From JAHHUH01 sp045123075 (GTDB lineage Bacteria > Bacillota > Negativicutes > Acidaminococcales > Acidaminococcaceae), in the NCBI GenBank assembly GCA_045123075.1, contig JBGVIJ010000012.1, forward strand, positions 1 to 16,336: 16,336 nt of DNA. The letters are read 5' to 3'. The notes under the pieces are model-generated. The model was not told the origin of the DNA and did no database searches. It was given only the letters and a program-made list of their open reading frames with translations. Every line of letters starts with the position of its first letter. Position 1 is the stretch's first letter. The translations under genes and the position numbers were made by a program. Shown here piece by piece: positions 6,605 to 15,023 of this stretch.

Positions 6605-6634
6605 AAAAAAGCCCACACTATAAAAGTGTGGGCT
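6605..6634 (-). terminator. Rho-independent terminator of secG-hppA
   Basis: On the minus strand AGCCCACAC (6634-6626) and GTGTGGGCT (6618-6610) form a perfect 9-bp stem with a 7-base loop, followed by six U residues (6610-6605). It sits 13 bases after the hppA stop codon and separates it from the estA operon. Confidence 0.93.
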
Positions 6635-6647
6635 AAAAAGTCTTTAA

Positions 6648-8663
6648 TTATTTGAACATACCGAGGAGGATACCGCCATTTGCAGCCAATACAGGAGCAA
6701 ATACCAGAGCAACGATGGTCATCAATTTGATGAGGATGTTCATTGCAGGACCGGAAGTATCTTTGAACGGGTCACCTACGGTGTCGCCGGTTACAGCAGC
6801 TTTGTGAGCTTCGCTACCTTTACCGCCGTGTACGCCGGATTCGATGTATTTTTTAGCGTTATCCCAAGCACCGCCAGCATTTGCCATGAGGATAGCAACC
6901 AATACACCAGCAGCCAAAGCGCCGCCAATCATACCACCCAAAGCTTCGGTACCGAAGAGGAAGCCGATGAGCAAGGGAGCAACGATTGCCAAGATGCCAG
7001 GAAGCATCATTTCGTGGAGAGCAGCAGCAGTGGAGATATCTACGCAAGTACGATAGTCAGCTTTAGCTTTGCCTTCGAGCAAGCCAGGGATTTCACGGAA
7101 TTGACGACGAACTTCTTCGATCATTTCGTAAGCAGCTTTACCAACGGATTCCATGGTCATAGCGCCGAATACGAACGGAAGGGTTGCACCGATGAACAAA
7201 CCAACCAAGGTTACGGGGTTCAAGAGGTCGATGGTTTTCAGACCAACAACTTGTGCATAAGCGGAGAACAATGCCAATGCGGTCAAAGCTGCGGAACCGA
7301 TAGCAAAACCTTTACCGATAGCAGCGGTGGTGTTACCTACGGAGTCAAGTTTGTCAGTGATTTCACGAACTTCGTGGGGGAGTTCGGACATTTCTGCGAT
7401 ACCACCAGCGTTGTCAGCGATAGGACCATAAGCGTCTACTGCTACGGTCAAACCAGTGGTGGACAACATACCTACTGCAGCCAAAGCGATACCGAACAAG
7501 CCCATTTGGGTGTTTTGAGCGCCGCCCATGGTGAAGAAGGAGAGGATTACACCGATGCAGATGAATACCATCGGCAAGAAGCAGGAATACATACCTACAG
7601 CCAAACCGGAGATGATGGTGGTCGCAGGACCAGTTTCAGATTGTTGAGCGATTTTCTTAACAGAACCGTAATCAGCAGAAGTGTAAACTTCGGTGATTTT
7701 ACCAATTGCCAAACCGCAGATCAAACCGGAAGCGATGGAAATGAAAGCAGCCATGCTACCGAAGATGGAAGTAGACAAGTACCAAGCAGCAGCGATTACA
7801 AGGATACCACCAACATAGGTACCGTTGTTAAGAGCAGCTTGAGGATCGGTAGATTTGCTGCTACGAGCAAATACTACACCGATGATGGAAGCAATGATAC
7901 CAGCCAAGGAAAGCATGAATACGAATTCAACGCCTTCGCCACCAGGATATGCAATAGCACCGAGGGTGATAGCAGAGATGATTGCACCAACATAGGATTC
8001 GAACAAGTCAGCACCCATACCAGCAACGTCGCCTACGTTATCGCCTACGTTGTCAGCGATGGTAGCCGGGTTACGCGGATCGTCTTCAGGGATACCAGCT
8101 TCTACTTTACCTACCAAGTCAGCGCCTACGTCAGCAGCTTTGGTGTAGATACCGCCGCCAACACGAGCGAACAATGCAATGGAGGATGCACCCAGACCGA
8201 AGCCGGTTACAATGTCAACATTGCCAAACAACATATAAGCTACAGCAACACCGGTGATGCCCAGGCCAACTACGCCCAAGCCCATTACAGCGCCGCCGGA
8301 GAAAGCGATTTTCAAAGCTTCAGGCATGCCATGACGAGCAGCTTCAGCAGTACGAACGTTAGCTTTGGTTGCAACAGACATACCAATGTAGCCTGCGCAG
8401 ATGGAGAAGATTGCACCAGCGATGAAGCAAACAGCAGTCATCGGGGAGAGGAATGCAGCGATTACGCCTGCAACTACAGCAACGAAAATTGCCAAGTATT
8501 TGTACTCACGGTACAAGAAAGCCATAGCGCCTTCGTGGATATAGCCTGCAATTTCTTGCATACGAGCGTTACCAGCGCTAGCTTTTGCGATACTGCCGCT
8601 GAGCATCAAAGCGAATGCCAATGCAGCAACACCAACAACGATGGAAGTCATTAAATAGGACAT
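6648..8663 (-). CDS. hppA: Membrane-bound ion-translocating pyrophosphatase, K+-dependent type
   Basis: This 671-residue integral membrane protein with about 16 helices hydrolyses pyrophosphate and pumps Na+ and/or H+ across the cytoplasmic membrane. The active-site segment 178-212 (DVGADLVGKVEAG, then DDPRNP and DNVGDNVGD) and the C-terminal GGAWDNAKKYIE and TGDTVGDPFKDTSGPA are intact. GNTTAA (443-448) has Ala where K+-independent enzymes carry Lys (GNTTKA), so it should need K+. In helix 6, DLFES places Glu222 three residues after Asp219, the spacing of the Thermotoga maritima Na+ pump, whereas plant H+ pumps have it seven residues after; Na+ or mixed transport is therefore possible but unproven. 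AAAGGGG lies about 9 bases before the ATG. It lies downstream of secG and could recover energy from biosynthetic pyrophosphate. Confidence 0.96.
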   Translation of the reverse strand: MSYLMTSIVVGVAALAFALMLSGSIAKASAGNARMQEIAGYIHEGAMAFLYREYKYLAIFVAVVAGVIAAFLSPMTAVCFIAGAIFSICAGYIGMSVATKANVRTAEAARHGMPEALKIAFSGGAVMGLGVVGLGITGVAVAYMLFGNVDIVTGFGLGASSIALFARVGGGIYTKAADVGADLVGKVEAGIPEDDPRNPATIADNVGDNVGDVAGMGADLFESYVGAIISAITLGAIAYPGGEGVEFVFMLSLAGIIASIIGVVFARSSKSTDPQAALNNGTYVGGILVIAAAWYLSTSIFGSMAAFISIASGLICGLAIGKITEVYTSADYGSVKKIAQQSETGPATTIISGLAVGMYSCFLPMVFICIGVILSFFTMGGAQNTQMGLFGIALAAVGMLSTTGLTVAVDAYGPIADNAGGIAEMSELPHEVREITDKLDSVGNTTAAIGKGFAIGSAALTALALFSAYAQVVGLKTIDLLNPVTLVGLFIGATLPFVFGAMTMESVGKAAYEMIEEVRRQFREIPGLLEGKAKADYRTCVDISTAAALHEMMLPGILAIVAPLLIGFLFGTEALGGMIGGALAAGVLVAILMANAGGAWDNAKKYIESGVHGGKGSEAHKAAVTGDTVGDPFKDTSGPAMNILIKLMTIVALVFAPVLAANGGILLGMFK

Positions 8664-8705
8664 TTAAAACTTACCCCTTTCTTCAAATTAAAAATTTTAA
8701 AATTT

Positions 8706-8725
8706 AAGAGTGCGGGTACACTCTT
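8706..8725 (-). promoter_or_regulatory. Small hairpin between secG and hppA
   Basis: On the minus strand AAGAGTG (8725-8719) pairs with CACTCTT (8712-8706) around a 6-base loop, followed by an A/U-rich stretch without a continuous U-run. It could be a weak terminator or a processing site that sets different levels of secG and hppA. No clear promoter is visible in this 76-base gap. Confidence 0.4.
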
Positions 8726-8739
8726 TTTAACAGGGAAAA

Positions 8740-8970
8740 CTATGCATTTAACTTAGCCAAGGCCAAAGTTATAATAGCGAATGCAGAGCCCAAGACAATG
8801 GTGGCTTTAGCCATGACAGAATCTAAGTCATTGCCTTTGCCGAAGAAACCACCGTCACTGCCACCGAAGGTACCACCCATACCGCCGCCTTTGCCAGACT
8901 GCAGCATTACTGCACCAATGAGAGCTATGCATACGATAAAGTCAAGAACCATCAAGACAGTTTCAAGCAC
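8740..8970 (-). CDS. secG: Preprotein translocase subunit SecG
   Basis: This 76-residue protein is the small accessory subunit of the SecYEG channel and supports SecA-driven export. It has the standard layout: a first membrane helix (about 4-23), the glycine-rich cytoplasmic loop QSGKGGGMGGTFGGSD (about 24-39) and a second helix (about 54-72). The start is GTG at 8970 with AAGGAGG about 8 bases upstream. In many Bacillota secG stands next to eno and before the esterase and rnr genes, as here. It has its own promoter after the eno terminator. Confidence 0.94.
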   Translation of the reverse strand: MLETVLMVLDFIVCIALIGAVMLQSGKGGGMGGTFGGSDGGFFGKGNDLDSVMAKATIVLGSAFAIITLALAKLNA

Positions 8971-9003
8971 TTCTCGTTCCTCCTTTTCACTTAATGCCGT
9001 TAT

Positions 9004-9032
9004 ATTTTACCATACTTTATGTTAGCTTACAA
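9004..9032 (-). promoter_or_regulatory. Promoter of secG-hppA
   Basis: On the minus strand TTGTAA (9032-9027) and TAAAAT (9009-9004) are 17 bp apart, with an extending TG before the -10. Transcription would start near 8997, just ahead of the secG ribosome binding site. The remainder of 9033-9125 shows no gene. Confidence 0.68.
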
Positions 9033-9125
9033 CGTAAATCTGTAAAATATTTCACATTTCCGCATAATTTTTTAGAAAAAAGCTTCCCTTTATTTTTTGT
9101 TGCTACAGCCACAAAAATTTCCCTT

Positions 9126-9162
9126 AAAAAATTAAGGGCAAGGTTGAAATTTCCTTGCCCTT
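9126..9162 (-). terminator. Rho-independent terminator of the glycolytic operon
   Basis: On the minus strand AAGGGCAAGG (9162-9153) pairs perfectly with CCTTGCCCTT (9143-9134) around a 9-base loop. An AA step and a run of six U residues (9131-9126) follow. It lies 16 bases after the eno stop codon and closes the cggR-to-eno operon. Confidence 0.93.
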
Positions 9163-9178
9163 TGTGATTTTTTAAAGC

Positions 9179-10462
9179 TTATTTAATGTTATAGAAAACC
9201 TTTTTGCCGTTGTATTTTGCAGCTTTACCAAGGTCTTCTTCAATACGGAGAAGTTGGTTATATTTTGCAACACGGTCAGTACGAGCCGGAGCACCGGTTT
9301 TAATTTGACCAGCGTTAACTGCAACTGCAATGTCAGCCAAAGTGGTGTCTTCAGTTTCACCACTGCGGTGAGAAATAATGCAAGTATAACCTGCACGTTT
9401 AGCAGTTTCAATAGCATTAAAGGTTTCAGTCAAAGTACCGATTTGGTTTACTTTAATGAGGATAGCATTTGCTACGCCTTTGTTGATGCCTTGAACAAGA
9501 CGTTCTTCGTTGGTAACGAACAGGTCGTCACCTACTAATTGAACTTTTTTGCCAATTTTCTTAGTCAAAAGTTTCCAACCAGCCCAGTCGTCTTCAGCCA
9601 AACCATCTTCAATGGAGATAATGGGATATTTTTCACAAAGGTCTGCCAAATATTCAACCATTTCTTCAGAAGTTTTTACGAGACCTTCACCTTCCAGATG
9701 ATATTTGCCGTCTTTGTACATTTCGCTGCTTGCAACGTCCAATGCAATTACGATATCTTCTTTCGGTTTGTAACCAGCTTTAACAACTGCTTCCAAAATT
9801 ACTTCGATAGCTTCTGCGTTATTTTTCAGGTTGGGAGCAAAGCCGCCTTCGTCACCCAAAGCAGTGCTCAAACCTTTTTCTTTAAGCAATGCTTTCAAGT
9901 TGTGATAGATTTCTGCATTCATACGCAGTGCTTCGCTAAAGGATTTTGCTCCAACAGGCATAATCATAAATTCTTGAATGTCAACGTTGTTGTCAGCGTG
10001 TTCCCCACCGTTCAGAATGTTCATCATGGGAACGGGCAATTCTTTAGCTGCAACACCACCCAAGTACAAGTACAAAGGCAAGCCAACGGAAGAAGCTGCT
10101 GCTCTTGCTACTGCCATGGAAACACCAAGAATTGCGTTTGCACCAAGTCTGCCTTTATTAGGAGTACCATCCAAACGAACCAGCAATTCGTCAATTTCAG
10201 TTTGACGAGTAGCTTCCAAACCAATCAAAGCTTCTGCAATAATGTCGTTAACATTATCAACTGCTTTGGTTACGCCTTTGCCAAGATAACGGTCTTTGTC
10301 ACCATCACGCAGTTCTACTGCTTCGTGTACACCAGTAGAAGCACCGGAAGGAACTGCAGCACGACCAACAGCACCGTCTTCCAAAATAACTTCAACTTCT
10401 ACAGTAGGATTGCCGCGAGAATCAAGAATCTCACGAGCATATACTTCGGTAATCATTGCCAT
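9179..10462 (-). CDS. eno: Enolase (phosphopyruvate hydratase)
   Basis: This 427-residue enzyme converts 2-phosphoglycerate to phosphoenolpyruvate. Visible landmarks are AREILDSRGNPTVEVE (9-24), the mobile loop SGASTG (39-44), His155 in GGEHAD, the general acid Glu205 in GDEGGF, the Mg2+ ligands Asp242, Glu285 (SIEDG) and Asp312 (GDD), the general base Lys337 (KVNQIGT) and SHRSGETED (364-372). The open frame extends 4 codons further to a GTG, but that codon lies within the ribosome binding site GAGGTGG, so the ATG at 10462, 8 bases after it, is the start. It is the last gene of the glycolytic operon. Besides glycolysis, enolase is often found in RNA degradation complexes and on cell surfaces. 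Confidence 0.98.
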   Translation of the reverse strand: MAMITEVYAREILDSRGNPTVEVEVILEDGAVGRAAVPSGASTGVHEAVELRDGDKDRYLGKGVTKAVDNVNDIIAEALIGLEATRQTEIDELLVRLDGTPNKGRLGANAILGVSMAVARAAASSVGLPLYLYLGGVAAKELPVPMMNILNGGEHADNNVDIQEFMIMPVGAKSFSEALRMNAEIYHNLKALLKEKGLSTALGDEGGFAPNLKNNAEAIEVILEAVVKAGYKPKEDIVIALDVASSEMYKDGKYHLEGEGLVKTSEEMVEYLADLCEKYPIISIEDGLAEDDWAGWKLLTKKIGKKVQLVGDDLFVTNEERLVQGINKGVANAILIKVNQIGTLTETFNAIETAKRAGYTCIISHRSGETEDTTLADIAVAVNAGQIKTGAPARTDRVAKYNQLLRIEEDLGKAAKYNGKKVFYNIK

Positions 10463-10483
10463 AACAAAATCCACCTCGAATTA

Positions 10484-12004
10484 TTATTTTTCTATCAAGC
10501 TGCTGCCTGTCATAACAGCAGGTTTTTCAATATTTAAAAGTTCCAACATGGTAGGAGCAATATCAGCCAAAACACCACTATGGAGTTTGTGTTCTTCATT
10601 ACTTACCAAAATGAACGGTACGATGTTAGTAGTATGTGCAGTATGAGGAGTGCCGTCTGCTTCTGCCATTTTTTCCAAGTTACCATGGTCAGCAGTAATG
10701 CAAACGCTACCACCTAAGCTAAGCACTTTGTCTACAACTTTACCTACACATTCATCTACAGCTTCCATAGCTTTGATTGCCGCAGGAAGCACGCCTGTAT
10801 GACCAACCATATCAGGATTTGCGTAATTCAAAACAACTACATCAAATTTGTCTTTATCAAGTTCTGCCAAAAGTGCATCAGTTACATCGTAAGCACTCAT
10901 TTCCGGTTGCAAGTCATAAGTTGCAACTTTAGGAGAATTGATTAAGATTCTTTCTTCATTCAAGTTAGGTTCTTCTACCCCACCATTAAAGAAGAAAGTT
11001 ACGTGGGCATACTTTTCAGTTTCAGCAATACGCAGTTGACGCTTTCCTTCCTTAGCCAAAACTTCACCTAAAGTTTCGGTATATTCTTCAGGCGGATAAG
11101 CCACAGGAGCATCAATGGTTGCATCATATTGAGTCATGCACACAAAATTTACAGGCAATGCACTAGCAGGACGTTCAAAATGAGGGAACTCTGCATCATT
11201 CAATGCACGGGTAATTTGACGAGCACGATCAGGACGGAAGTTAAAGAAAATAATTCCGTCACCACCGGTAATTTTAGCATCAACACCGTCAACTACCATA
11301 GGCTCTACAAATTCATCAGTTATGCCTGCTTCATAAGACGCTTCCACGCCTTGCACAGGATCTGCAACTAATTTACCATCACCCAAAACTAAAGTTTTGT
11401 AGGCTTTTTCTAATCTGTCCCAACGATTATCGCGGTCCATAGCATAGTAGCGTCCCATCACGGTAGCAATTTTGCCAAATTCCATACCTGCGATGGCTTC
11501 TTGCAATTGTTTAATGAAACCAACTGCAGATTTAGGAGGAACGTCACGACCATCGAGGAAAGCGTGTACATAAACTTTTTCTAAACCACGCGCTTTAGCC
11601 ATTTCCAGCAAAGCAACCAAGTGATTGATGTTACTATGCACACCACCATCAGAAAGCAAGCCCATCAAATGCAAAGCTTTGCCTGCATTTTTAGTCTTGT
11701 CCATGCAATCACACAAAACTTCATTAGTAAAGAAATCGCCATCTTTAATAGCTTTAGTAATGCGTGTTAAAGATTGGTAAATAATGCGTCCAGCACCAAT
11801 ATTTAAATGCCCAACTTCAGAGTTACCAATTTGACCTTCTGGCAAGCCAACTTCCATACCGCTGGCTTCCAAAGTTGTGTTAGGAAACTCTGCAAAATAT
11901 CTATCAAGATTAGGTGTTTGCGCCAAAGTAGCCGCATTCACGTCACTTGCAGGCGCAACACCCCAACCGTCAAGAATCATTAACATTACGGGTTTCTTAG
12001 ACAT
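10484..12004 (-). CDS. gpmI: 2,3-bisphosphoglycerate-independent phosphoglycerate mutase
   Basis: This 506-residue enzyme of the alkaline phosphatase fold interconverts 3- and 2-phosphoglycerate through a phosphoserine, with Mn2+ as cofactor. MILDGWG supplies Asp12; GNSEVGHLNIGAGR supplies the phosphorylated Ser62. The sugar-binding domain lies around 80-300. The second set of metal ligands lies in NPDMVGHTG (Asp398, His402), TADHGNLE (Asp439, His440) and HTAHT (His454, His457). Length is normal. An AGAGAGG ribosome binding site stands in the 15-base gap after pgk-tpiA, and eno follows after 21 bases. In Bacillus the corresponding gene (pgm) occupies the same place, between tpiA and eno. Mn2+ dependence links its activity to cytoplasmic pH in relatives. 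Confidence 0.97.
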   Translation of the reverse strand: MSKKPVMLMILDGWGVAPASDVNAATLAQTPNLDRYFAEFPNTTLEASGMEVGLPEGQIGNSEVGHLNIGAGRIIYQSLTRITKAIKDGDFFTNEVLCDCMDKTKNAGKALHLMGLLSDGGVHSNINHLVALLEMAKARGLEKVYVHAFLDGRDVPPKSAVGFIKQLQEAIAGMEFGKIATVMGRYYAMDRDNRWDRLEKAYKTLVLGDGKLVADPVQGVEASYEAGITDEFVEPMVVDGVDAKITGGDGIIFFNFRPDRARQITRALNDAEFPHFERPASALPVNFVCMTQYDATIDAPVAYPPEEYTETLGEVLAKEGKRQLRIAETEKYAHVTFFFNGGVEEPNLNEERILINSPKVATYDLQPEMSAYDVTDALLAELDKDKFDVVVLNYANPDMVGHTGVLPAAIKAMEAVDECVGKVVDKVLSLGGSVCITADHGNLEKMAEADGTPHTAHTTNIVPFILVSNEEHKLHSGVLADIAPTMLELLNIEKPAVMTGSSLIEK

Positions 12005-12019
12005 TAATAATTGCCTCTC

Positions 12020-13945
12020 TTAGAAACTACGAGCGATAGCAGCAAAAGTTTCTGCTTTCAAGCTTGCGCCACCAACGAGTACACCGTCAATACCGCTAAT
12101 GTTAAAGCTTGCTGCATTCTTTTCGTTTACGCTGCCACCGTACAAAATGCGTACTTTACGAGCAACTTCAACGGAGAAGATTTTAGCAATTTTTTCACGA
12201 ATCAAACGGCAAACTACTTGAGCGTCTTCTGCAGTCGCAGATTTACCACTGCCAATAGCCCATACGGGTTCATAAGCTACTACCATATTTTCAGCTTGCT
12301 CAGCGGTAATAACTCTCAAAGCATTGCTCAATTGCATGCTAATTTTGCGAGCAGTCTTGCCAGCTTCACGTTCTTCCAAGTTTTCACCAACGCAGAGCAT
12401 AGGTTTCAAACCATTACGATAAGCTGCAACCATTTTCTTAGCAACAACTGCTTCATTGTCACCAAAGAGTGCACGACGTTCGCTGTGACCAACCATTACA
12501 TATTCAGCACAGATGTCAGCAATCATTGCACCAGAGATAGCACCGGTGTAAGCACCAGCGTCTTCCCAATGCAAGTCTTGTGCGCCATAACCAACATGTT
12601 TACCGTCGATAGCATCAGCAACGCTTTCCAAAGCGGTAAAGGTCGGGAAAATAACAACTTCATTCAAAGTGCCATTGGTTTCCATAACAATATCTTCAGC
12701 AAGCTCAATGGATTCGCCTACAGTTTTATGCATTTTCCAGTTGCCTGCAATCATTTTACGACGAACATCGTCAAGAGCAGCAACACCAGGCAATACTTTA
12801 CCTTCCAAATATTCTAAGGAAGCACCGCCACCAGTAGAAATATGGCTAATTTTATCTGCCAAACCAAGTTTTTCAATAGCAGCAACGGAGTCGCCACCAC
12901 CAACGATACTTACAGCACGACTCTTAGCAACAGCTTTTGCTACAGCTTCAGTACCTTTGCAGAAAGCATCCATTTCGAATACGCCCATAGGACCATTCCA
13001 AACAATCATCTTAGCATCTTTCAGAGCAGCAGCATAAGCAACGCTAGTTTCTTCGCCAATGTCGAGAGCCATAGAGTCTTGGTTCAATTCTGCAACTTTT
13101 TCAGTAGCGTGTTTAGCATCAGCAGCGAAAGCTTCTGCCATTACCAAGTCGGTAGGCAACAACATTTTTACGCCATTAGCTTCAGCTTTAGCAAGTAAAG
13201 TTTTAGCCAATTCAATTTTATCTTCTTCAACCAAGGATTTACCCATCTTGTAGCCTTGAGCAGCCAAGAAGGTATTAGCCATACCACCACCAATAAGCAG
13301 GGTATCAACTTTATCCAAAAGGTTTTCGATTACGCCAATTTTATCGGAAACTTTAGCACCACCGATGATTGCTGCAAAGGGATGCAAAGGTTCGGTAACA
13401 GCTTTGCCAACGAAAGCGATTTCTTTTTCTAAAAGGAAACCTGCAGCTGCCGGCAAGAAATGAGTTACGCCTTCAACGGAAGCGTGAGCACGATGGGATA
13501 CGCCAAAGCCGTCGTTAACATACAAATCTGCCAAAGAAGCAAGTTGTTCAGCAAAGTCCATATCGTTCTTTTCTTCTTCTTTGTGGAAGCGCAAGTTTTC
13601 CAAAAGCAAGAGTTGGCCTGCTTTAAGATTTTTAGCAGCAGCTTTAGCCACATCGCCTACACAGTCAGGAGCAAAAGAAATCTTTTTACCCAACAATTTA
13701 CCAAGATGTTTAGCAACAGGTGCCAAAGTATATTTAGGATTAACTTCCCCTTTAGGACGACCAAGATGAGCCATACAAATTACAGCAGCATCGTTTTCCA
13801 ACAAATATTTGATGGTGTCCAAGGAAGCACGAATTCTAGTATCATCAGAAATATTACCTTCAGCATCGAAGGGAACGTTAAAATCAACACGTACCAGTAC
13901 TTTTTGACCGGCAACGTCTAAATCTCTAAGAGTCTTTTTATCCAC
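12020..13945 (-). CDS. pgk-tpiA: Bifunctional phosphoglycerate kinase / triosephosphate isomerase fusion
   Basis: This 641-residue chain joins two complete glycolytic enzymes. Residues 1-397 are phosphoglycerate kinase: DFNVP (21-25), HLGRP (60-64), GGAKVSDKI (195-203), WNGPMGVFE and the nucleotide loop GGGDSVAA (349-356). Residues 398-641 are triosephosphate isomerase: GNWKM (Lys404), GHSERR (His487), YEPVWAIG (Glu559) and the phosphate loop YGGSV (602-606). The kinase ends LPGVAALDD and the isomerase begins MIAGNWKM with only VRRK between, so there is no real linker. No ribosome binding site precedes Met398. The start is GTG at 13945 with AGGGG about 10 bases upstream. A covalent Pgk-Tpi complex is known from Thermotoga maritima. 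The two reactions flank the GapA step encoded just upstream. Confidence 0.96.
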   Translation of the reverse strand: MDKKTLRDLDVAGQKVLVRVDFNVPFDAEGNISDDTRIRASLDTIKYLLENDAAVICMAHLGRPKGEVNPKYTLAPVAKHLGKLLGKKISFAPDCVGDVAKAAAKNLKAGQLLLLENLRFHKEEEKNDMDFAEQLASLADLYVNDGFGVSHRAHASVEGVTHFLPAAAGFLLEKEIAFVGKAVTEPLHPFAAIIGGAKVSDKIGVIENLLDKVDTLLIGGGMANTFLAAQGYKMGKSLVEEDKIELAKTLLAKAEANGVKMLLPTDLVMAEAFAADAKHATEKVAELNQDSMALDIGEETSVAYAAALKDAKMIVWNGPMGVFEMDAFCKGTEAVAKAVAKSRAVSIVGGGDSVAAIEKLGLADKISHISTGGGASLEYLEGKVLPGVAALDDVRRKMIAGNWKMHKTVGESIELAEDIVMETNGTLNEVVIFPTFTALESVADAIDGKHVGYGAQDLHWEDAGAYTGAISGAMIADICAEYVMVGHSERRALFGDNEAVVAKKMVAAYRNGLKPMLCVGENLEEREAGKTARKISMQLSNALRVITAEQAENMVVAYEPVWAIGSGKSATAEDAQVVCRLIREKIAKIFSVEVARKVRILYGGSVNEKNAASFNISGIDGVLVGGASLKAETFAAIARSF

Positions 13946-13962
13946 GTAAACTTACCCCTATC

Positions 13963-14967
13963 TTACAGACCTTTAGCTGCAATGTAGCAAGCCAAATCTA
14001 CAACGCGGTTGGAATAACCCCATTCATTGTCATACCAGGAAACAACTTTAGCCATACGAGGACCAACCATCATGGTGGACAAGCCGTCAACGATGGAGCT
14101 CAGCGGGCAACCATTGTAGTCACGGGAAACGAGCGGAAGTTCATTGTAGCCAAGGATGCCTTTCAATTTGCCTTCAGCAGCTTCTTTCAATGCAGCATTG
14201 ATTTCTTCAGCAGTGGTATCTTTTTGGAGGAGAACAGTCAAGTCAGTAATGGAAACGTTCGGAGTAGGAACGCGCATAGCAAAACCATTCAATTTGCCTT
14301 TCAATTCAGGAAGAACAAGAGCTACAGCTTTAGCAGCACCAGTGGTAGTCGGAATGATGGAGCAAGCAGCAGCACGTGCACGGCGCAAATCTTTATGCGG
14401 GAGGTCGAGGATGCGTTGGTCATTAGTATAGGAGTGAACGGTGGTCATCAAACCGCTTTCAATACCAAATTTTTCCATCAAAACTTTGGTGAACGGAGCC
14501 AAGCAGTTGGTGGTGCAGGAAGCGTTAGAAATGATGTGATGGTTAGCAGGATCATATTTATCTTCGTTTACACCCATAACGATGGTGATATCTTCTTGTT
14601 TAGCAGGAGCGGAGATGATAACTTTTTTAGCACCAGCTTCGATATGAGCAGCAGCTTTCGGGCCATCGGTGAAACGACCGGTGGATTCAACTACGATTTC
14701 AACACCAAGTTCGCCCCAAGGCAATTTAGCAGGATCGGTTTGAGCCAATACTTGAACTTTTTTACCATCAACAACGATGAAGTCGCCATCAACAGTTACT
14801 TCGTGCGGGAAAGTGCCATGTACGGAATCATATTTTAAAAGATGCGCCAAAGTTTCAGCGTCAGTCAAATCATTTACAGCTACAACTTCTACGTCAGGAT
14901 TGGTGAACGCTACACGGAAAACCTCGCGACCAATTCGACCAAAACCATTAATACCTACTTTTGTCAT
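13963..14967 (-). CDS. gapA: Glyceraldehyde-3-phosphate dehydrogenase, NAD-dependent type
   Basis: This 334-residue enzyme oxidises and phosphorylates glyceraldehyde 3-phosphate to 1,3-bisphosphoglycerate. NGFGRIGR (7-14) is the dinucleotide-binding loop; Asp33 together with Leu189 and Pro190 is the combination seen in NAD-specific, glycolytic enzymes. ASCTTNCLAP holds the catalytic Cys151 and TTVHSYT holds His178; WYDNEWGYSNR is the conserved C-terminal block. The reading frame extends 15 codons upstream, but AAGGAGG 8 bases before the ATG at 14967 clearly marks the start. It lies between cggR and pgk-tpiA, as in Bacillus. A candidate extra promoter upstream could raise its level above that of cggR. 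Confidence 0.98.
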   Translation of the reverse strand: MTKVGINGFGRIGREVFRVAFTNPDVEVVAVNDLTDAETLAHLLKYDSVHGTFPHEVTVDGDFIVVDGKKVQVLAQTDPAKLPWGELGVEIVVESTGRFTDGPKAAAHIEAGAKKVIISAPAKQEDITIVMGVNEDKYDPANHHIISNASCTTNCLAPFTKVLMEKFGIESGLMTTVHSYTNDQRILDLPHKDLRRARAAACSIIPTTTGAAKAVALVLPELKGKLNGFAMRVPTPNVSITDLTVLLQKDTTAEEINAALKEAAEGKLKGILGYNELPLVSRDYNGCPLSSIVDGLSTMMVGPRMAKVVSWYDNEWGYSNRVVDLACYIAAKGL

Positions 14968-14993
14968 AATAAAATCCTCCTTAAATATATAAA

Positions 14994-15023
14994 AATATAA
15001 ATTATTATGCACTACCGTGCCAA
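14994..15023 (-). promoter_or_regulatory. Candidate internal promoter of gapA
   Basis: On the minus strand TTGGCA (15023-15018) and TATATT (14999-14994), each 5 of 6 to consensus, are 18 bp apart in the cggR-gapA gap. The start would lie near 14987, leaving a short leader with the strong gapA ribosome binding site. A small hairpin GCAC-GGTA-GTGC (15020-15009) overlaps it and could instead be a remnant of an mRNA processing site. AT-rich sequence makes chance matches likely. Confidence 0.35.

Noticed and set aside
6804..8654. A 616-codon open frame on the plus strand opposite hppA.
   Set aside because: It is the antisense shadow of a highly expressed gene with strongly biased codons. Its product is rich in Ser, Thr, Asp, Gly and Asn in a way that mirrors complemented hppA codons, shows no known domain, and has no ribosome binding site.
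9539..10537. A 332-codon open frame on the plus strand opposite eno.
   Set aside because: Same shadow effect over eno; Phe/Cys/Gln/Asn-rich translation with no recognisable fold and no initiation signal.
12011..12817. A 268-codon open frame on the plus strand opposite the triosephosphate isomerase part of pgk-tpiA.
   Set aside because: Antisense shadow of a biased gene; low-complexity Ser/Phe/Asn translation without a ribosome binding site.
14968..15012. A 15-residue N-terminal extension of GapA.
   Set aside because: The perfect AAGGAGG lies inside the extension and points to the ATG at 14967, which also gives the standard GapA N-terminus.
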